A stretch of DNA of 64,000 bases from Endozoicomonas sp. SCSIO W0465. Lineage in GTDB: Bacteria; Pseudomonadota; Gammaproteobacteria; Pseudomonadales; Endozoicomonadaceae. The stretch lies in NCBI RefSeq assembly GCF_023716865.1, contig NZ_CP092417.1, positions 4,256,001 through 4,320,000 on the forward strand. The letters are read 5' to 3'. The number at the start of each line of letters is the position of its first letter. Position 1 is the first letter of the stretch. The translations under genes and the position numbers were made by a program. The notes under the pieces were generated by a model that ran no database searches, was not told the origin of the DNA, and worked only from the letters and a program-made list of their open reading frames with translations. Below, in pieces: positions 7,302 to 16,897 of this stretch.

Positions 7302-8909
7302 GTAACTATTCAGCACTGAGCAAAGGCATATTACAGTAATTCCGAACAGCTCTATGAAGTGATTGATATATGTCCATTCCCTGTTTTCTGGCAGACGACA
7401 AATAGCTGCGAATCCGTGCAAACATAGAACCACCGTCTGCACTCCTGAAGCAGCCTGAGATTTTCTGCTTTAACTTGGCCATTCGAACATCCCGCTCACT
7501 GCCATTGTTATCGAAGGGAATGGTAAAATCTGACATGAAGCGCAGTGTCTCAGCCTTGAACTCAGTGAGTCGTTTGAAGAGATTGTAAGCTTTAGTATTC
7601 TTGACTTTCTTGCGCTTAAGCTCCTCTCGTTGCTTCTCCATATAGACGACTTCTTTCATTAGAGCCCGCTGAAGCAACCGGTCATAAATCTTCTCGATTC
7701 GTTCACAGACAACACTTGGCATCTGTAGCATACCTATGGTCTTAAAGCCCTTGCAGTAATGCCAGGAAAGCCTCAGTAGCTTCATCAATCGCAACGCCAG
7801 TTGATTGCTGTCCCTATCAACAACACCCAAAAGCTCCCTCAGGTGATGGGCATTGCAAAGTACGTGAGTTGCCGCATATGCAAAATAGGATTTCCAATGA
7901 TCATGAACCAGAACGCCTGCAAATGTTAGCAGTATGCCCATCGTGTCCATGGCCTCACGACCTCGCTTTTCAGACAAGTAGTAGAGCGTCCATTGTTCAT
8001 CCCGCATAACGTGTAGCCAGTGCAAAGAGCCCTCGGCCCGCATACCCGTTTCATCGGCTCCGGCAACAGACGATTCCCGCAAGGCGTCACGAATAACCTC
8101 TTCAGTAGAAGCCAGATTTTCATAGGTTCTGGCCACAAAATTGGCGACAGTGCCTGCACTTACACTCATTTTATAGAGAGTATTAAAATACTCTGACACG
8201 CGCTTAAAAGGCAGGAAATGGTATTGGTTAAGATAGACGGCCATAGCCTGTGTGGCTGAGCCATATTGTGCGGCAGCGGTAACACCTTCCGGGAATTCAG
8301 CCTGATTCCGACAACCACAAGTGCAGATTTTTACTTCAGCTCTATGGGCCGTTACTTCAAATTCACCCGGTCTCCCTGGTTCAAACACCTGTCGTTCAAT
8401 ATATTTGACCGGCTCACTATCAAGAAGAGACGCCTGACATTTATTGCATTCTTTAACCGGAAGGTACTCAATATAGTCAGGGATATCGACCTGTTTAAGA
8501 CAAGTGCCCTGATGCCCTTTCTTTCCACCGGCTTTATTACCAGAAGACTGTCTCAGACTTTTAGGATTGGGTTTTTCATCCGATGGATCGGTACCTTTAT
8601 CTGCGGAAAGGTCGTCAGAATGATCTGGAGAATTACTGTTTTTACAAGGTTTTTGATAACCATCAGACGATGGCGGCTTGCTGCTGTTTTGACTGTTCTT
8701 GCCAACCTTTTCTTCCAATTCTCGACATCGCTCTTCCAGACAGGCAACTCTCATCCGCAGCTCTGCATTCTCTTTCAAGAGAATCTCAGCCGACATAGTT
8801 GCGGGTAGTTCTGGAATCATGCTGGCGAATATTGTGGAAAAATGGTGCTTAAGAGGATGGTATAAAAATCAGAAAATTCCAGATTTATGTGGGGGTGCTG
8901 AACAGTTAC
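7302..8909 (-). mobile_element. IS66-family insertion sequence, copy 2
   Basis: 1608 bp, inverted relative to copies 1 and 3, with the same 15-bp terminal repeats. It is flanked by a perfect 8-bp target duplication, gatcatgc, at 7294-7301 and 8910-8917. It sits inside codon 17-19 of a Ser/Thr kinase gene. An antisense frame through its left end stays open outwards, so it can supply a new N-terminus to the interrupted gene. Confidence 0.96.
7306..8820 (-). CDS. tnpC: IS66 family transposase TnpC, copy 2
   Basis: 504 residues, identical to the TnpC of copies 1 and 3. It has the N-terminal coiled coil, the IS66 zinc-binding region and all three DDE-domain acidic residues. It is transcribed away from the downstream kinase part. 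The start ATG is at 8820 on the minus strand. Confidence 0.95.
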   Translation of the reverse strand: MIPELPATMSAEILLKENAELRMRVACLEERCRELEEKVGKNSQNSSKPPSSDGYQKPCKNSNSPDHSDDLSADKGTDPSDEKPNPKSLRQSSGNKAGGKKGHQGTCLKQVDIPDYIEYLPVKECNKCQASLLDSEPVKYIERQVFEPGRPGEFEVTAHRAEVKICTCGCRNQAEFPEGVTAAAQYGSATQAMAVYLNQYHFLPFKRVSEYFNTLYKMSVSAGTVANFVARTYENLASTEEVIRDALRESSVAGADETGMRAEGSLHWLHVMRDEQWTLYYLSEKRGREAMDTMGILLTFAGVLVHDHWKSYFAYAATHVLCNAHHLRELLGVVDRDSNQLALRLMKLLRLSWHYCKGFKTIGMLQMPSVVCERIEKIYDRLLQRALMKEVVYMEKQREELKRKKVKNTKAYNLFKRLTEFKAETLRFMSDFTIPFDNNGSERDVRMAKLKQKISGCFRSADGGSMFARIRSYLSSARKQGMDIYQSLHRAVRNYCNMPLLSAE

Positions 8910-10432
8910 GATCATGCAATACTGCTGACCAACCTGATATTGGTTCATTTTTAACAAGACATGTTAAGGTTCCATCTCCATTCGACCAGAATGAAACCCG
9001 GCATGGCTCAGGTGCTAAACCTGGAGGACTTTCTGTAAGCCACAATAAAAATCCAACAATTCAATCTGCTACCGACTATTCCAGAGACCGGGGAAATGCT
9101 CAGGAAGTCACCCAGCCTCGGATATTAACAAGAGCTAAAGATTTAGTTCCTGAGGAATCAGGACAATTGTTGCCATTCAAATACAAAGATCTTGTAATCA
9201 AGAAACTGAAAAACGTTAAAAAGTCTATTGGGGAAGGAGGGTTTGGCCGAGTTTTTATGGCAACGATATTTCCAAAAAAAGACTGGGTGAATGATCAGGG
9301 AAGAAAAAAATTATCTCGTGTTTATGCAGTAAAAATTAACAAGTGGATAACCTCATTTAAAATAAAAGAAGCAAAGTGTCTAAGAGCTGCTGGTGAGTTT
9401 GGATTCACACCCTGGTATAAAAAGAATTGTGTCGTGATGCACGACAAAGGCGCTAGCTTAGACAAGCTATTACCTTCCGGGAATGACAGCGATGCTTATG
9501 GATTGGGTTCTAAGATAATTCCTGCCAACCAAAGACACAGCATTAGCAAACAGGCGATGCAATGTTTGCAAAAAATTCATAGCAAAGGAATTTTGCACTC
9601 AGACATTAAGCCGGGAAATATCGCAATTAATAGTCGTGGTGAAGTATCTCTTATTGACTTTGGTCTTGCTATCCAATCAAAAGGCCAAGTTAATAGTAAA
9701 ACAGAATTTAAAACCTTATCTTTAACACCAAGATACTGTTCGCCAGAGGCCTTTGGTAAAAAAACAGCCACTCAGAAATTAGACATCTGGGCCATGGGTA
9801 TGGTAATGCTTGAAATGGAAACCGGACATAGTCCTGTAATGTGCAAGGCGAGTAAATTAAGTGAAGTGCCGATAATGCATAGATACCTTTGTATGCTAAA
9901 ACCCGAGTGCAAGTTAACTTTATTCGCTAAATTTGATGAAGAAGCATACCGACGGACTATTAATTACATCGAGCATAACCCAAGAATTTCGCAAGAGTGT
10001 AAAGAAGTTTTGCTAGCGTGTTTTGAACTTGATCCTGATAAGCGACCAACGGCCGAAGAGTTACTAAATTATCCTTATTTTCGCGAGAAGGAACTGCATG
10101 AAATGAGTTCTATGGAACTCAATGTAGCTCATGGTAATGCCTTTAAAGCGTTGGTGGAGGCAGAGAAGGCCATTGAGGCTGCGGATCAATCAACTTCTGG
10201 AGGAGAACACCGACTTCAGGAAAATCTTGAGCGCTGTCAATCGAGAGTTAAAGAGATACAAAACAGGATAAAAGCACTGGACGAGAGAGCAGAGGAACTA
10301 AAAGCCATAAGGGTAAGGCGAGAAGAGGAATTAAACGCCTTGAGATCAGAGATTGAGCAAGAGCTCAACATCAACGACCAGGATCAAAGACCCGGATCAA
10401 AATTGTTTAAAAGGGTTGGGGGCAGATCCTGA
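8819..10432 (+). CDS. eukaryotic-type Ser/Thr protein kinase, N-terminus replaced by IS66 sequence
   Basis: The native part (8918-10432) encodes 504 residues with a complete protein-kinase core. It has a glycine loop GEGGFGRV (about 9230-9255), lysine in YAVKI (about 9322-9336), a helix-C glutamate in KEAKCL, catalytic loop LHSDIKPGNI (HSD for HRD, about 9594), metal-binding DFG in IDFGLA (about 9655) and SPE for APE. A C-terminal coiled coil (LERCQSRVKEIQNRIKALDE) follows at about 10220-10380. The original start is at 7245 across IS66 copy 2. An in-frame ATG 8819 inside the IS now opens a 537-codon chimera; a TTG 8699 extends it further. Such kinases in symbionts or pathogens may act in bacterial signalling or as secreted effectors; which applies here is unknown. 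Confidence 0.85.
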   Translation: MLANIVEKWCLRGWYKNQKIPDLCGGAEQLRSCNTADQPDIGSFLTRHVKVPSPFDQNETRHGSGAKPGGLSVSHNKNPTIQSATDYSRDRGNAQEVTQPRILTRAKDLVPEESGQLLPFKYKDLVIKKLKNVKKSIGEGGFGRVFMATIFPKKDWVNDQGRKKLSRVYAVKINKWITSFKIKEAKCLRAAGEFGFTPWYKKNCVVMHDKGASLDKLLPSGNDSDAYGLGSKIIPANQRHSISKQAMQCLQKIHSKGILHSDIKPGNIAINSRGEVSLIDFGLAIQSKGQVNSKTEFKTLSLTPRYCSPEAFGKKTATQKLDIWAMGMVMLEMETGHSPVMCKASKLSEVPIMHRYLCMLKPECKLTLFAKFDEEAYRRTINYIEHNPRISQECKEVLLACFELDPDKRPTAEELLNYPYFREKELHEMSSMELNVAHGNAFKALVEAEKAIEAADQSTSGGEHRLQENLERCQSRVKEIQNRIKALDERAEELKAIRVRREEELNALRSEIEQELNINDQDQRPGSKLFKRVGGRS

Positions 10433-10574
10433 AGTCACCAAAATCCACCATCAGGCCAAAGGTGTCAGTGTTGAACATCTGTTGCCCATGACCTTATCGC
10501 CGGTGATTTAAACATCCCGAACGGGTGAAATTAGGGGTAGATGCAGTTCCCCAACTACTTACCTTAATTTTTCA

Positions 10575-13500
10575 TCAATTGCTACCATGCATGCTAACCT
10601 GAGCCAGGTCCATTAACTCACGATTGGCAACAGCAAACATGGCCAGATCTGCCTGCGGGGCACTGCGTATATCCGCCAGCATACTTTGCCAACGAGCAAC
10701 CAGGGCATGATTATCCATTATCCATTTATCGATGGTTTGCTCAATGGGGACGCCATCCTGGGCCATATTAATCAGGCCTTTAGACAAGTTACGCTGCTGC
10801 CAGTTCAGCTCATCCCTGGCGCTGTCCCGTGCCAGAGATTGCCAGTGGTTAGTCACCTCCAGTTGCGACAGGGCATGACCATACCAGTTCAGTTCCAGGC
10901 GAGAGCCAATGGCAAAGAAAGTTCTGACGGCTACCTCCAGGGGAACCCCGGTTTCATCGGCTGCCCTGATTACCGGCAGCGCACTTAACAGATAACGCTG
11001 TCCGGCAACCACCAGAGCCAGATCCGGTGGAACACCTTGCGCGACCATACTGTCAATGGTCTTGTCTAACCGGGCTTTTTCTTCTTCACCGAGCGTTTCC
11101 GTAAAACAAGACAGGAATTTCTCAACCCTGGGTCCATAATGTTCAACACATTCGGCGGGTATCAGGTCCTGACGCTTCAGGCGGATAAACCAACGGGTTG
11201 TTCGCCGCACCAGTTTGATCAATGCACCCATCATCTTGTATTGCAGTGAGCTGGGCACTTTATGATCCAGTTGCTCAATCATCATCCAGTAACGGGATAC
11301 ATCAAAAATATCACGACTGGCACTGAAGGCACGGGCGATCTCGGCAGATGAAGCCCCCGTTGTCAGCTGCAGTCGATAAACAAAGGTGATCCCCATCATA
11401 TCAATCAAATGGTTGGCGATCTGGGTGGAGATGATCTCTTTGCGCAGACGATGTCGTCTGATCTCTTCCGGGAACCTGTCTACCAGAATCTGTGGAAAAG
11501 CACTGTACAGCTCCCGGGTAAGGTATGGATCATCAATCACCGTCGAATTCAGCAATGCTTCTTTCAGGTCTGCCTTACTGTATGACACTAGCAGCGACAA
11601 TTCAGGCCGGGTTAACCCCTGGCCACTAGCGGCGCGTTCTGCCATCGTTTCATTATCTGGCAGGAACTCGATGGTTCTATCCAGCTTACCCTGCTCATCA
11701 AGGTGTTCCATGAAACGACGATACTCGCCCATTCTTGTGGCAACATCCGATTCAACCACTGAAATAGCCTGTGTCTGACGATAGTTATTGGTCAATACCA
11801 GGGCTGCTACTTCATCGGTCATGCTTTCCAGCAGCTGATTTCGCTGTTTAATGGTCATGTCACCATTGGCGACCATATCATTCAAAAGAATCTTGATATT
11901 GACCTCGTGATCAGAACAGTCAACCCCCCCGGAATTATCGATAAAGTCGGTATTCAACCCACCGCCCTTAAGTGCATATTCCATCCGGCCAAGCTGACTC
12001 AGCCCAAGATTCCCCCCTTCTCCGACCACACTGGCCTGCACTTCACAACCATTAATTCTCAATGGGTCATTGGCCTTATCCCCCACGTCACTATGGGTTT
12101 CGTTCATTGACTTGATGTAGGTACCGATACCGCCATTCCATAACAGGTCAACCGGGGCCCGCAGCATACAGCGAATCAACTCATTGGGTGGCAGGTGATT
12201 GGCGGTAATGCCAAAACGCTGCTTCATTTCAGGACTGATGGCAATTGACTTTGCCTGACGTAAAAAAACCCCGCCACCTTCAGAAATCAGGCTGGTGTTG
12301 TAGTCTGTCCAGTTGGAACGGGGCAATTCAAACAGGCGACGCCGTTCGGCAAAACTCTGATAAACATCGGGGTTGGGATCGACAAAAATATGCAGGTGAT
12401 TAAACGCCCCCACTAAAGCAATGGTTTCGGAACACAGCATACCATTGCCAAAAACATCACCTGCCATATCGCCAATACCGATGGCAGAGATCACATCCTG
12501 CTGGACATGAATACCTTTTTCCCGGAAGTGTCTCTGAACCGAAACCCAGGCACCTCTGGCGGTAATCCCCATCTTCTTGTGGTCGTAGCCGACACTGCCG
12601 CCAGAGGCAAAGGCATCCCCCAGCCAGAAGTTATAATCCCTGGCAATCCCGTTAGCGATGTCGGAAAACGTTGCCGTTCCTTTATCAGCGGCCACCACCA
12701 GATAACTGTCGCTGTCGTCATACATCACCACGCCATCCGGATGAACCACGTTCCCATCCACCAGATTATCCGTAATATCCAGCAGCCCCCTGATAAAGGT
12801 TTTATAACAACGTACCCCCTCTGCCATTATCGCTTCCCGGGTACCATTAACCGGTAACTGCTTGGGGACAAAACCACCTTTGGCACCTACCGGAACAATA
12901 AGGGCATTTTTAACCTGCTGGGCCTTGACCAACCCAAGAATCTCCGTTCTGAAATCTTCAACCCGGTCAGACCAGCGCAAACCGCCACGTGCTACCTTGC
13001 CACCTCTGAGGTGGACACCTTCAACAATGGGCGAGTAGACAAAGATTTCATACAGTGGCACCGGCCTGGGAATGTCGGGTATCTCCCTCGCCGCCATTTT
13101 CAGTGAGATATACGACTTGGTACTCCCTTCGTCATTCTGCTGATAAAAGTTGGTTCGCTGTGTTGCCTTGATCACATCCTGGTAACACCGGATGAGCTTG
13201 TCTTCACTCAACACTTCCACCTGATCAAGCCCATGGAGAATTTGCTGCTGAATGTGCTGCTGACGGGCCAGACGCTGTGTTATGGATAGCTCCAGCAAGG
13301 GATTGAAGCGAACCTCAAACAACGCCACCAATAGCCGGGCAATTTCAATGTTATTGCACAAGGTTTCAGCAATGTAAGTCTGACTGAAACCGACACGAAT
13401 CTGCTTCATATAACGTGCATAGGCCCGCAGCATGGCCACCTGCCGCCAACTCAGGCCGGCGGATAATACCAGTCGGTTAAACCGGTCATTTTCCGCCTCG

Positions 13501-15458
13501 CCAAACCAGATTTTTCCAAACGCTTCCCGGAAGGTCGGCCCCACTTTCTGCAGATCGATGTTAATTCGTGAATCGAAGCTTAATTGAAAGTCATGAATCC
13601 AGATGGTCTCACCGGAAGTGGTGTGAATCAGATAGGGGTACTCACCGAGCACACGCAGGCCCAGGTTTTCAATAATTGGAATCTGGTCCGCTAACGGCAA
13701 AGGCTCGATAAAATGGTAGAGTTTCAGATGAACCAGCCCGGCAGCATCCTCCAGTGACCGGTAAAATCCCATGGACAGTGGTCGGTCATTGTCCATTTCG
13801 GCAAAATGGCGAATATCCGTGACCGCAGACTGAGGTTTGAACGCTTCCTGATAAGCAGCACTGAAACCATCGGAGAACCTTGCCAGCAGTTTATTCCCCC
13901 GCACCTCTCCAAACGTTTCCAGAACCTCTTCCCTGAGTTCATCCTTCCATGACGATCCAGCGAGAACAATCTCCCGGGTAATCACGTCCAGATGGTAATC
14001 AATCCGACCTTTCAACTTGAACACAAAATGAACTCTGGCCAGGATTGATTCAGAAAAATACGTGGTAAACTCGCTGTCTTCTGCCTCCAGACGATGACAG
14101 AGAATGTTTTCCACCCGCTGGCGGAAGCGGGTACTGTAGATATCCCTTGGCACATAGACCAGAGCCGAACAGAAAGGCCCGTATGGGTCCTGGCGGATAA
14201 AGACTTTGATCTGTTTACGTTCCTGCATGCGCAGAATTGACATCGCGGTCTGAAAAAGCTCGTCCTGACGGGTCTGAAAGAGTTCATCCCTCGGGAAAAT
14301 CTCCAGTATCTGTACCAGATCTTTGCCATGATGGCTTTTGGGGTCCAGGCCAGAGCGTTGAATGATCGCCGACACCTTGTTACGGATATATGGAATGGCA
14401 TAGGGCGTCTTGCGATACACCGGAGAGGTGTAGAGACCAACAATGCGCGCCTCACCAACAATCTCCCCCTGGTCATCAAAGCGTCGTACGGTGATAAAAT
14501 CAGGGTAGGCTGGCCGGTGAACACTGGAGCGGACAGAGGCTTTGGAGAAAGAGAGCCGCTCGGTCAGCTCAAACAGGTCATGTTCAATAAAGGGTTCCAG
14601 TGACAGCTGACCGGGCTGACCCTCCCTGACTGGCTTCAATAGTCCAAACAATGACTCCGACGGTCTTCTCAGCCGACGGCTGCCTTCATACTCGGTGACA
14701 ATCAGTTCTTCATAACCCAGGAACGTGAAATTGTCATCCAGCAGCCATTCCAGAAAATCCTGAACTTCATCGTCCTTTTTCAGCAAACCTCCCGGCAAAG
14801 CCCCTGACTGTCCTTCCCCCAGCTGCCCTGTTATTGCCGCCAGCCGTTTCACCCGCCCGGTCATTTCATCAAAGTCATCCACAACACGACTGACATCCCT
14901 CAGAACCGCGTTCAACTGGATTTTCAGCTGGTCCAGTTCGCCCTGGTCCTCACAACGGTCAATTTCAAGATAAACAAAGGCCTCCTGGCTAATAAACTCC
15001 CCCTTCCCGGGTTCATCCCCGAACTGCAGGGTCATATCTTCGGCACGTCGGGAGTACAGCACCCCATTGCGCAACAAATGAATGGTTGAACCATACTCGT
15101 TCAGTTTCATCCGGATGGAGTCTACGACAAACGGCATGTCCCGGTGGAGAATGCGTATGACGGTGTGGGTTGAATGCCAGCCATGCATGTTATATTCCGG
15201 ATTGATGACCTCAATGCGCGGCTGCTCCGGATTATGGTATTGAATAAACTTCCAGAATGAGTGGGTAGCTCCCAGCAGTTCCTGCCAGTTACCTGAAACC
15301 AGATCCTGATGGGTATCCAGTGAGTAGTATCGATAGACAAACTCATGAAAGCTATCCAGCTGATCTTCCGGAAGATGGGTAGCCAAATCGCTAATCAGTT
15401 TATCCAGCGTTTCTTCACGTTCCTGACTGTTTAACGCCCCCATCCCTGGCATCTCCAC
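10575..15458 (-). CDS. gdhB: NAD-specific glutamate dehydrogenase, large type
   Basis: 1627 residues, the usual size of the ~180-kDa bacterial NAD-GDH (Pseudomonas GdhB type). It oxidises L-glutamate to 2-oxoglutarate and ammonium with NAD+ and feeds amino acid carbon into the TCA cycle. The N-terminal ACT-like regulatory modules occupy about the first 700 residues. The catalytic domain has GGLRWSDR about residue 830, PVGAKGGFVPK about 870 and a Rossmann region near VVGEGGNLGLSQ about 1130. The helical C-terminal domain follows. The listed start is GTG 15458; ATG 15452 or the ATG four codons later (both in MPGMGALN) are alternatives. The gene stands alone. A fragment of the same gene lies at 6221-6360. 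Confidence 0.95.
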   Translation of the reverse strand: MEMPGMGALNSQEREETLDKLISDLATHLPEDQLDSFHEFVYRYYSLDTHQDLVSGNWQELLGATHSFWKFIQYHNPEQPRIEVINPEYNMHGWHSTHTVIRILHRDMPFVVDSIRMKLNEYGSTIHLLRNGVLYSRRAEDMTLQFGDEPGKGEFISQEAFVYLEIDRCEDQGELDQLKIQLNAVLRDVSRVVDDFDEMTGRVKRLAAITGQLGEGQSGALPGGLLKKDDEVQDFLEWLLDDNFTFLGYEELIVTEYEGSRRLRRPSESLFGLLKPVREGQPGQLSLEPFIEHDLFELTERLSFSKASVRSSVHRPAYPDFITVRRFDDQGEIVGEARIVGLYTSPVYRKTPYAIPYIRNKVSAIIQRSGLDPKSHHGKDLVQILEIFPRDELFQTRQDELFQTAMSILRMQERKQIKVFIRQDPYGPFCSALVYVPRDIYSTRFRQRVENILCHRLEAEDSEFTTYFSESILARVHFVFKLKGRIDYHLDVITREIVLAGSSWKDELREEVLETFGEVRGNKLLARFSDGFSAAYQEAFKPQSAVTDIRHFAEMDNDRPLSMGFYRSLEDAAGLVHLKLYHFIEPLPLADQIPIIENLGLRVLGEYPYLIHTTSGETIWIHDFQLSFDSRINIDLQKVGPTFREAFGKIWFGEAENDRFNRLVLSAGLSWRQVAMLRAYARYMKQIRVGFSQTYIAETLCNNIEIARLLVALFEVRFNPLLELSITQRLARQQHIQQQILHGLDQVEVLSEDKLIRCYQDVIKATQRTNFYQQNDEGSTKSYISLKMAAREIPDIPRPVPLYEIFVYSPIVEGVHLRGGKVARGGLRWSDRVEDFRTEILGLVKAQQVKNALIVPVGAKGGFVPKQLPVNGTREAIMAEGVRCYKTFIRGLLDITDNLVDGNVVHPDGVVMYDDSDSYLVVAADKGTATFSDIANGIARDYNFWLGDAFASGGSVGYDHKKMGITARGAWVSVQRHFREKGIHVQQDVISAIGIGDMAGDVFGNGMLCSETIALVGAFNHLHIFVDPNPDVYQSFAERRRLFELPRSNWTDYNTSLISEGGGVFLRQAKSIAISPEMKQRFGITANHLPPNELIRCMLRAPVDLLWNGGIGTYIKSMNETHSDVGDKANDPLRINGCEVQASVVGEGGNLGLSQLGRMEYALKGGGLNTDFIDNSGGVDCSDHEVNIKILLNDMVANGDMTIKQRNQLLESMTDEVAALVLTNNYRQTQAISVVESDVATRMGEYRRFMEHLDEQGKLDRTIEFLPDNETMAERAASGQGLTRPELSLLVSYSKADLKEALLNSTVIDDPYLTRELYSAFPQILVDRFPEEIRRHRLRKEIISTQIANHLIDMMGITFVYRLQLTTGASSAEIARAFSASRDIFDVSRYWMMIEQLDHKVPSSLQYKMMGALIKLVRRTTRWFIRLKRQDLIPAECVEHYGPRVEKFLSCFTETLGEEEKARLDKTIDSMVAQGVPPDLALVVAGQRYLLSALPVIRAADETGVPLEVAVRTFFAIGSRLELNWYGHALSQLEVTNHWQSLARDSARDELNWQQRNLSKGLINMAQDGVPIEQTIDKWIMDNHALVARWQSMLADIRSAPQADLAMFAVANRELMDLAQVSMHGSN

Positions 15459-15680
15459 TGTGAATAGTTATCTGTTTTGAAATCCATGTACTAGACCATC
15501 GGCTCCGGCGAATCTATATTGAACGGTGCTGTCAAAAATAGCGCCTATAACCGTAAAGCATTTGCCAAGACTCGGAAGCGGGGGTTATCAATCAGTGAAA
15601 TGGCCTGTAGAATCTCCGAAACGTAAAGTGGGGTGTGCCCGTCACTTACAGCTAAACATCAGGGTGCTGCCAACCCTTTT

Positions 15681-15784
15681 GGGTTAAGTACTTTGGGTTA
15701 AGTACTTTAAGTCGTTAGCTCATGCAGAAGTCGTTAGCTCATGCAGAAGTCGTTAGCTCATGCAGAAGTCGTTAGCTCATGCAG
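15681..15784. repeat. two short tandem repeat arrays upstream of moxR
   Basis: Two copies of gggttaagtacttt (15681-15694, 15695-15708) are followed immediately by four perfect copies of the 19-mer aagtcgttagctcatgcag (15709-15784). The array lies between the divergent gdhB and moxR genes, 65 bp before the moxR start. There are no spacers, so it is not a CRISPR. It could be a slippage-prone spacer or a protein-binding array in the moxR promoter region; nothing else is visible in 15459-15848. Confidence 0.85.
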
Positions 15785-15848
15785 GGTCGACTCTTTCCGG
15801 TGACTTACGCACTCCCTTGATCGACGCAGACAATCCCAGGTTGAAAAA

Positions 15849-16820
15849 ATGTCATCAAGCCACTGTTTTACCCAATTCAGTCAGCTCAAAAACTACCTCT
15901 GCAACACCATTATTGGTCAGGAACATCTGGTTAACCGCCTGTTGATCACTCTTCTGGCTGACGGGCACCTGCTGGTTGAAGGTGCGCCCGGCCTGGCCAA
16001 GACAAGAGCAGTTAAAGCACTGTCGGATGGTCTGGATGCCGATTTTCACCGCATCCAGTTTACCCCTGACCTGCTGCCTGCCGATGTCACCGGTACCGAC
16101 ATCTATCTACCGGAAGATGGCAGTTTCCGGTTTCAGCCCGGCCCGATATTTCACAACCTGATTCTTGCTGACGAGATCAACCGCGCACCGGCCAAAGTTC
16201 AGTCTTCGCTCCTGGAAGCCATGGCCGAGCGTCAGGTCAGTGTTGGCCAGAAAACCTATCCACTGCCTGATGTCTTTATGGTCATGGCCACCCAGAACCC
16301 CATTGAACAGGAAGGCACTTACCCATTGCCGGAAGCCCAGCTGGATCGCTTTATCATGCACGTCCGGGTCGGCTATCCCGATGTTGCAGCAGAGCGGGCG
16401 ATTTTGAAACTGGCCAGGGGAGAAGCCATGCAGACAGCGGTTGAACGCCCACAGTCCCTGCTTGGGCAGGAAGACATTCTGCAGGCCCGCCACGAAGTTC
16501 TGGCTGTGCACATGGAACCGCCTGTTGAGGAATACATTGTTCAGCTGATTAATGCCAGTCGCCACCCTGAACTTTACAGTAATCAGCTCTCAGGATGGCT
16601 TGATTATGGGGCAAGCCCCAGGGGTACCATTGCCCTTGATCGCTGCGCCCGTGCCTATGCCTGGCTCCATGGCCGTGATTATGTCAGCCCTGATGATGTC
16701 CAGGCCATCGCTCAAGACGTGCTGCGCCACCGCCTGCTGCTGACCTTTGAGGCAGAAGCCGAAGGTAAGGACGCAGACCAGGTCATCAACCAGTTGTTAC
16801 AAATGGTTCCCGTCGCCTGA
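15849..16820 (+). CDS. MoxR-family AAA+ ATPase
   Basis: 323 residues, the standard length for MoxR ATPases, which act as chaperones that assemble or activate VWA-domain complexes. Walker A is EGAPGLAKT (about residue 42) and Walker B ILADEIN (about residue 108). Sensor 1 lies in MATQNPIEQEGTYPLPEAQL, and the C-terminal lid contains GASPRGTIAL. It is the first gene of the moxR-DUF58-DUF4381-VWA-VWA-batD cluster, followed by DUF58 after 77 bp. Start ATG 15849. Confidence 0.92.
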   Translation: MSSSHCFTQFSQLKNYLCNTIIGQEHLVNRLLITLLADGHLLVEGAPGLAKTRAVKALSDGLDADFHRIQFTPDLLPADVTGTDIYLPEDGSFRFQPGPIFHNLILADEINRAPAKVQSSLLEAMAERQVSVGQKTYPLPDVFMVMATQNPIEQEGTYPLPEAQLDRFIMHVRVGYPDVAAERAILKLARGEAMQTAVERPQSLLGQEDILQARHEVLAVHMEPPVEEYIVQLINASRHPELYSNQLSGWLDYGASPRGTIALDRCARAYAWLHGRDYVSPDDVQAIAQDVLRHRLLLTFEAEAEGKDADQVINQLLQMVPVA

Positions 16821-16897
16821 GCGAATTCGGAACTGTATGGCAGGAAGAGCTATTGGTTAGAACAGCTATTAGTAAGAAGCGCAATTAGAGAAGATCC

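Noticed and set aside
8266..8808. 180-codon ORF antisense to IS66 tnpC (also in copies 1 and 3)
   Set aside because: It is the opposite-strand shadow of a clearly coding transposase and has no family resemblance.
14012..14524. 170-codon ORF in another frame inside gdhB
   Set aside because: It is a frame shadow of a highly conserved gene.
15709..15784. CRISPR-like array of 19-bp repeats
   Set aside because: Copies are directly adjacent with no spacers and no cas genes nearby; it is a simple tandem repeat.
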